From the NCBI GenBank assembly GCA_025345505.1, contig JANVCC010000018.1:33282439-33346438 (forward strand): a stretch of 64,000 bases of DNA, given 5' to 3'. This document shows positions 61,470 to 64,000 of the stretch, piece after piece. This stretch comes from Todiramphus chloris collaris. Taxonomy: Eukaryota > Chordata > Aves > Coraciiformes > Alcedinidae. The notes under the pieces were generated by a model that was not told the origin of the DNA, searched no databases, and was given only the letters and a program-made list of their open reading frames with translations. Position 1 is the first letter of the stretch. Each line of letters starts with the position of its first letter. The translations under genes and the position numbers were made by a program.

Positions 61470-63470
61470 CTTTCTTGTGAGAGGGATTTGTTGCTTAAGT
61501 ATTCTTGTTGTAATAGCTTTGATTTCACTTATATCTTGTGGTTAGTAAATTTTCATTACTAGTGTAACTAGTTCTTGAAATCACTTTTTTATTAAACTTA
61601 AGCAAAATTTGAATTGGAGAAAGCATCAGCCCATCAACATCAGTAATCAAGTAAACTGGAGTGGTGTAAATTTTACAGGGTACACAATTCGACTGTGTAA
61701 AAAATCCCAATAGTACTAGGACTTTTTCTAAAAACAAGTAATTTTTGTATTTTTTTCCCTCGCTCTTGTTTCTGAAACAAATACATGTAATTATTTACTG
61801 TTTCCTCTGCCCAGTTTAGCTTTTTTTTATTCTCTGTTGTTTCACAGAAGTGAATGTCTCAGTTTTACCCTTAAAAGCTGTGTCTAAGATATTTCATTTT
61901 CTGTGGTAGTTCTAAGGCAGAAAGACAGATAACTGTCAAATCTGGTAACATTTTACTGCACTTTAGTTTATTCTCCAAGGTGCCTTAAAGAAAGCTGTGA
62001 CTCTTCTTCTTTAGTCTCACGTGAAAGAACCTGCATCATTGTGCCCATTTTCCAGGTGTCATACTTGAGGAAAAAAGTTAAGATGGTTTTACCAAGGTGA
62101 TCTCCAGAGTGACTGTCAACCATTATTAAAATTTGGAGTTCCTGACCTGTACTCCTGAATTTAGACAAATATAACAATATATTTTCAAATGATGATATAG
62201 CAAACTTATTTGCATGAGAACTAATCAAGGTGTTTTGATTTCCATACAGGTGTCTCAAACATGTAGTACTTCAGGTTCTGTTTCCAAGAGGACAAATGAT
62301 GTTCCTTTCTCAAGCCAGAAATCTGAAATCCTGGGGATTAGGCCAGGCCTCTCCCCTGTGTCTCTTGAGACTTGTATTATCAAATTTATATACTTATTAA
62401 AGAAACAATGCAGGAGAAATAGATTTCAAAGCTGAGGCTTCCTATGTGTTTTTAATTATCTGCATGATGAAGAAGGGAAAGTACATAATTATTTATCCAG
62501 AGTCTAAAAAATAAAAGTGTAAAGCCATTCAGACAATTGGTCAGCTTTTTTTTTCTTTCTTTCTTCTTTCTTTTTTTTTCCCCTAAATTTACTTTTATAA
62601 ACATAGGATCAAGAAGCTTGTATTCATACCTTTTTTTGTATAAGTGTAGTGGATGTTTTTCTCTACAGCTTTAATAATTTCTAGCTGTTAATAGTATCAG
62701 TTTGGAGAATCCTGCGATTTTGGTGTGGGTTTTTTGGTTTGTTTTTTTTTTTTTTTCAGCAATGTAGGCAATCCCTGTGTAGGAACATTTACCTACAGCA
62801 TTAACTTGGAAGTGAACTTTTAGTTTTACTTGACCTTAGAAAATTAAGATATCGTTGTATATAGAAAGAAGAATTTCAAATATGGTAACTAAAGTTTTCA
62901 GGGGCAAAAGGTGACATTAGTTCAAAACTGTTGAAGTCTGAACAATTCATCATCAAAATCCTCACAAGGTTTGAAATATATGAAAAAGCATCTGAGTCTA
63001 AGAATAAGTCAAAAATTAGGATAAAGAGGAATGCTTGATTGATAAATGGGACATATTGCCTGTACAATAAAATAATTATTAATTAAAAGACAAGGTTTAT
63101 TTAAGGATAGCTGCTGAAATAGGATATGGAAAACTTATCAAAGAGGGTTAGGTTATTTTAACAAAGATCCCATAAATGTGGTATTGTTATTCAATTAAAT
63201 ATATAGGGGGGCCAACAGCCGTGTATTGATAATTCCAACAGTAACAAAAGCAAGGATAACTAGTCATGGAAAGTTGATCTTGACATCTCTGAAAAGGCTG
63301 ATTAATGTAAACAACAGATGGAATATAGAAAGTACAGAGAGAAGTAGTAATCTGGACTCTTCACTTAGAGGCAGTCTCCTCCTGCCATGGGAATAGTGAG
63401 GACCCTGGATTCTAATAGTACTTGCCAGTAACAGGAAGGGTGCCCATGACATGTTCTCTCCTTATATTTC

Positions 63471-63495
63471 TTTTTTTTTTTTTTTTTTTTTTTTT
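63471..63495. repeat. Poly-T tract (25 nt)
   Basis: Uninterrupted run of T. It could be the A-tail of a minus-oriented insertion, but no element is recognised beside it. Confidence 0.95.
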
Positions 63496-64000
63496 AATGC
63501 AATGTTAGCTCAGTCCCAGTTGCATGGGAAGGGTCTGACTGGATCAAAGTGGCTTAGAAGAGCAGGGACAGATTAAAATACAGCATGGCTTTATCATCAC
63601 ATGCAACCTAGATCCTGCATATGAGTACCAGGAGCAACTCCTATCTTCTTCTAGAGAAATATGCAGCACCTCTATCTTTCTATGCAGATGTGGAAGTAGA
63701 GGCCCCTTTCCTTGCAGTCTTGGTGATGTTTGGGGCTGTTTTGCCAGTGCTTTGTTAGACGTTGTAGCTCTGACTGTGCTTGCATTACATTACCAAGCTT
63801 GTTTTCACAACCATGAAGGTTCACAACTTTGAAAACTTGATAATATAGAATCCCATATTAGAAAAATTAATACTAATATTTAATCTGCTCAGGTCTTGTC
63901 TCTTAGAGCTCAGTGCCCTTAACCACAAAATTATATGTCTTGCTTGTACTTGTCTTTGGGTCCAATATATTTTAACTATTTTTAATACACACAGTGAAAG

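Larger units (their letters stand above)
58839..64000 (-). other. IMPG1: IMPG1 intron 1 (continues past the window)
   Basis: The sequence upstream of exon 2 should be intron 1. I searched it for a signal-peptide exon ending in phase 1 and found none that convinces. It holds a (CTAT)n run and two T-runs, and otherwise nothing recognised. Confidence 0.7.

Noticed and set aside
62876-63067. Minus-strand hydrophobic ORF (QAFLFILIFDLFLDS) as IMPG1 exon 1
   Set aside because: Its usable donor (CTT|GTGAGG) is in phase 0, but exon 2 needs phase 1.
63264-63452. Minus-strand MSWAPFLLLAST as a signal-peptide exon 1
   Set aside because: The only phase-1 donor (GCAA|GTACTA) is weak and would leave a leader of about 10 residues, too short. 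There is no similarity to the human leader.

Overview
The window looks like avian nuclear DNA. It is AT-rich and non-coding except for one gene made of short exons in long introns. It carries several CR1 LINE fragments, whose 3' ends show the octamer-type terminus ATTCTATG, and three avian-type solo LTRs. The LTRs that open with TGTCCTGGTTT suggest a bird outside the chicken lineage (Neoaves-like), but that is an impression from memory, not a search result.

Nearly the whole window is one minus-strand gene, IMPG1 (interphotoreceptor matrix proteoglycan 1, SPACR). I rebuilt 15 coding exons by hand from splice sites, phase and remembered similarity to human IMPG1. They run from exon 2 at 58838 down to the stop codon at 9440. 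All phases agree and give 950 residues with no internal stop. Exon 1 (5'UTR and signal peptide) was not found and probably lies beyond 64000. Domain order: basic N-terminal region with an RTKR site, cysteine-containing conserved N-terminal region, SEA1, long Ser/Thr/Pro/acidic mucin-like region split by a 20-kb intron, SEA2 with a GSVIV loop, two EGF-like domains, one transmembrane helix and a short basic tail.

The main biological point is the C-terminus. Human IMPG1, as I remember it, loses the second EGF fold after its fourth cysteine and has no membrane anchor. Here exon 16 supplies the last two EGF2 cysteines and a transmembrane helix, so this IMPG1 should be membrane-anchored like its paralogue IMPG2. 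The SEA2 loop could then allow shedding.

Layout: 1-8630 is intergenic or the flank of a convergent neighbour (MYO6 is expected by synteny, but no MYO6 coding sequence is visible). 8630-9439 is the likely IMPG1 3'UTR. 9440-58838 holds exons 16 to 2 and introns 15 to 2. 58839-64000 is intron 1. The three LTRs lie in introns 12 and 2, all antisense to the gene. CR1 pieces occur in both orientations. No RNA genes, CRISPR arrays or bacterial features were seen.
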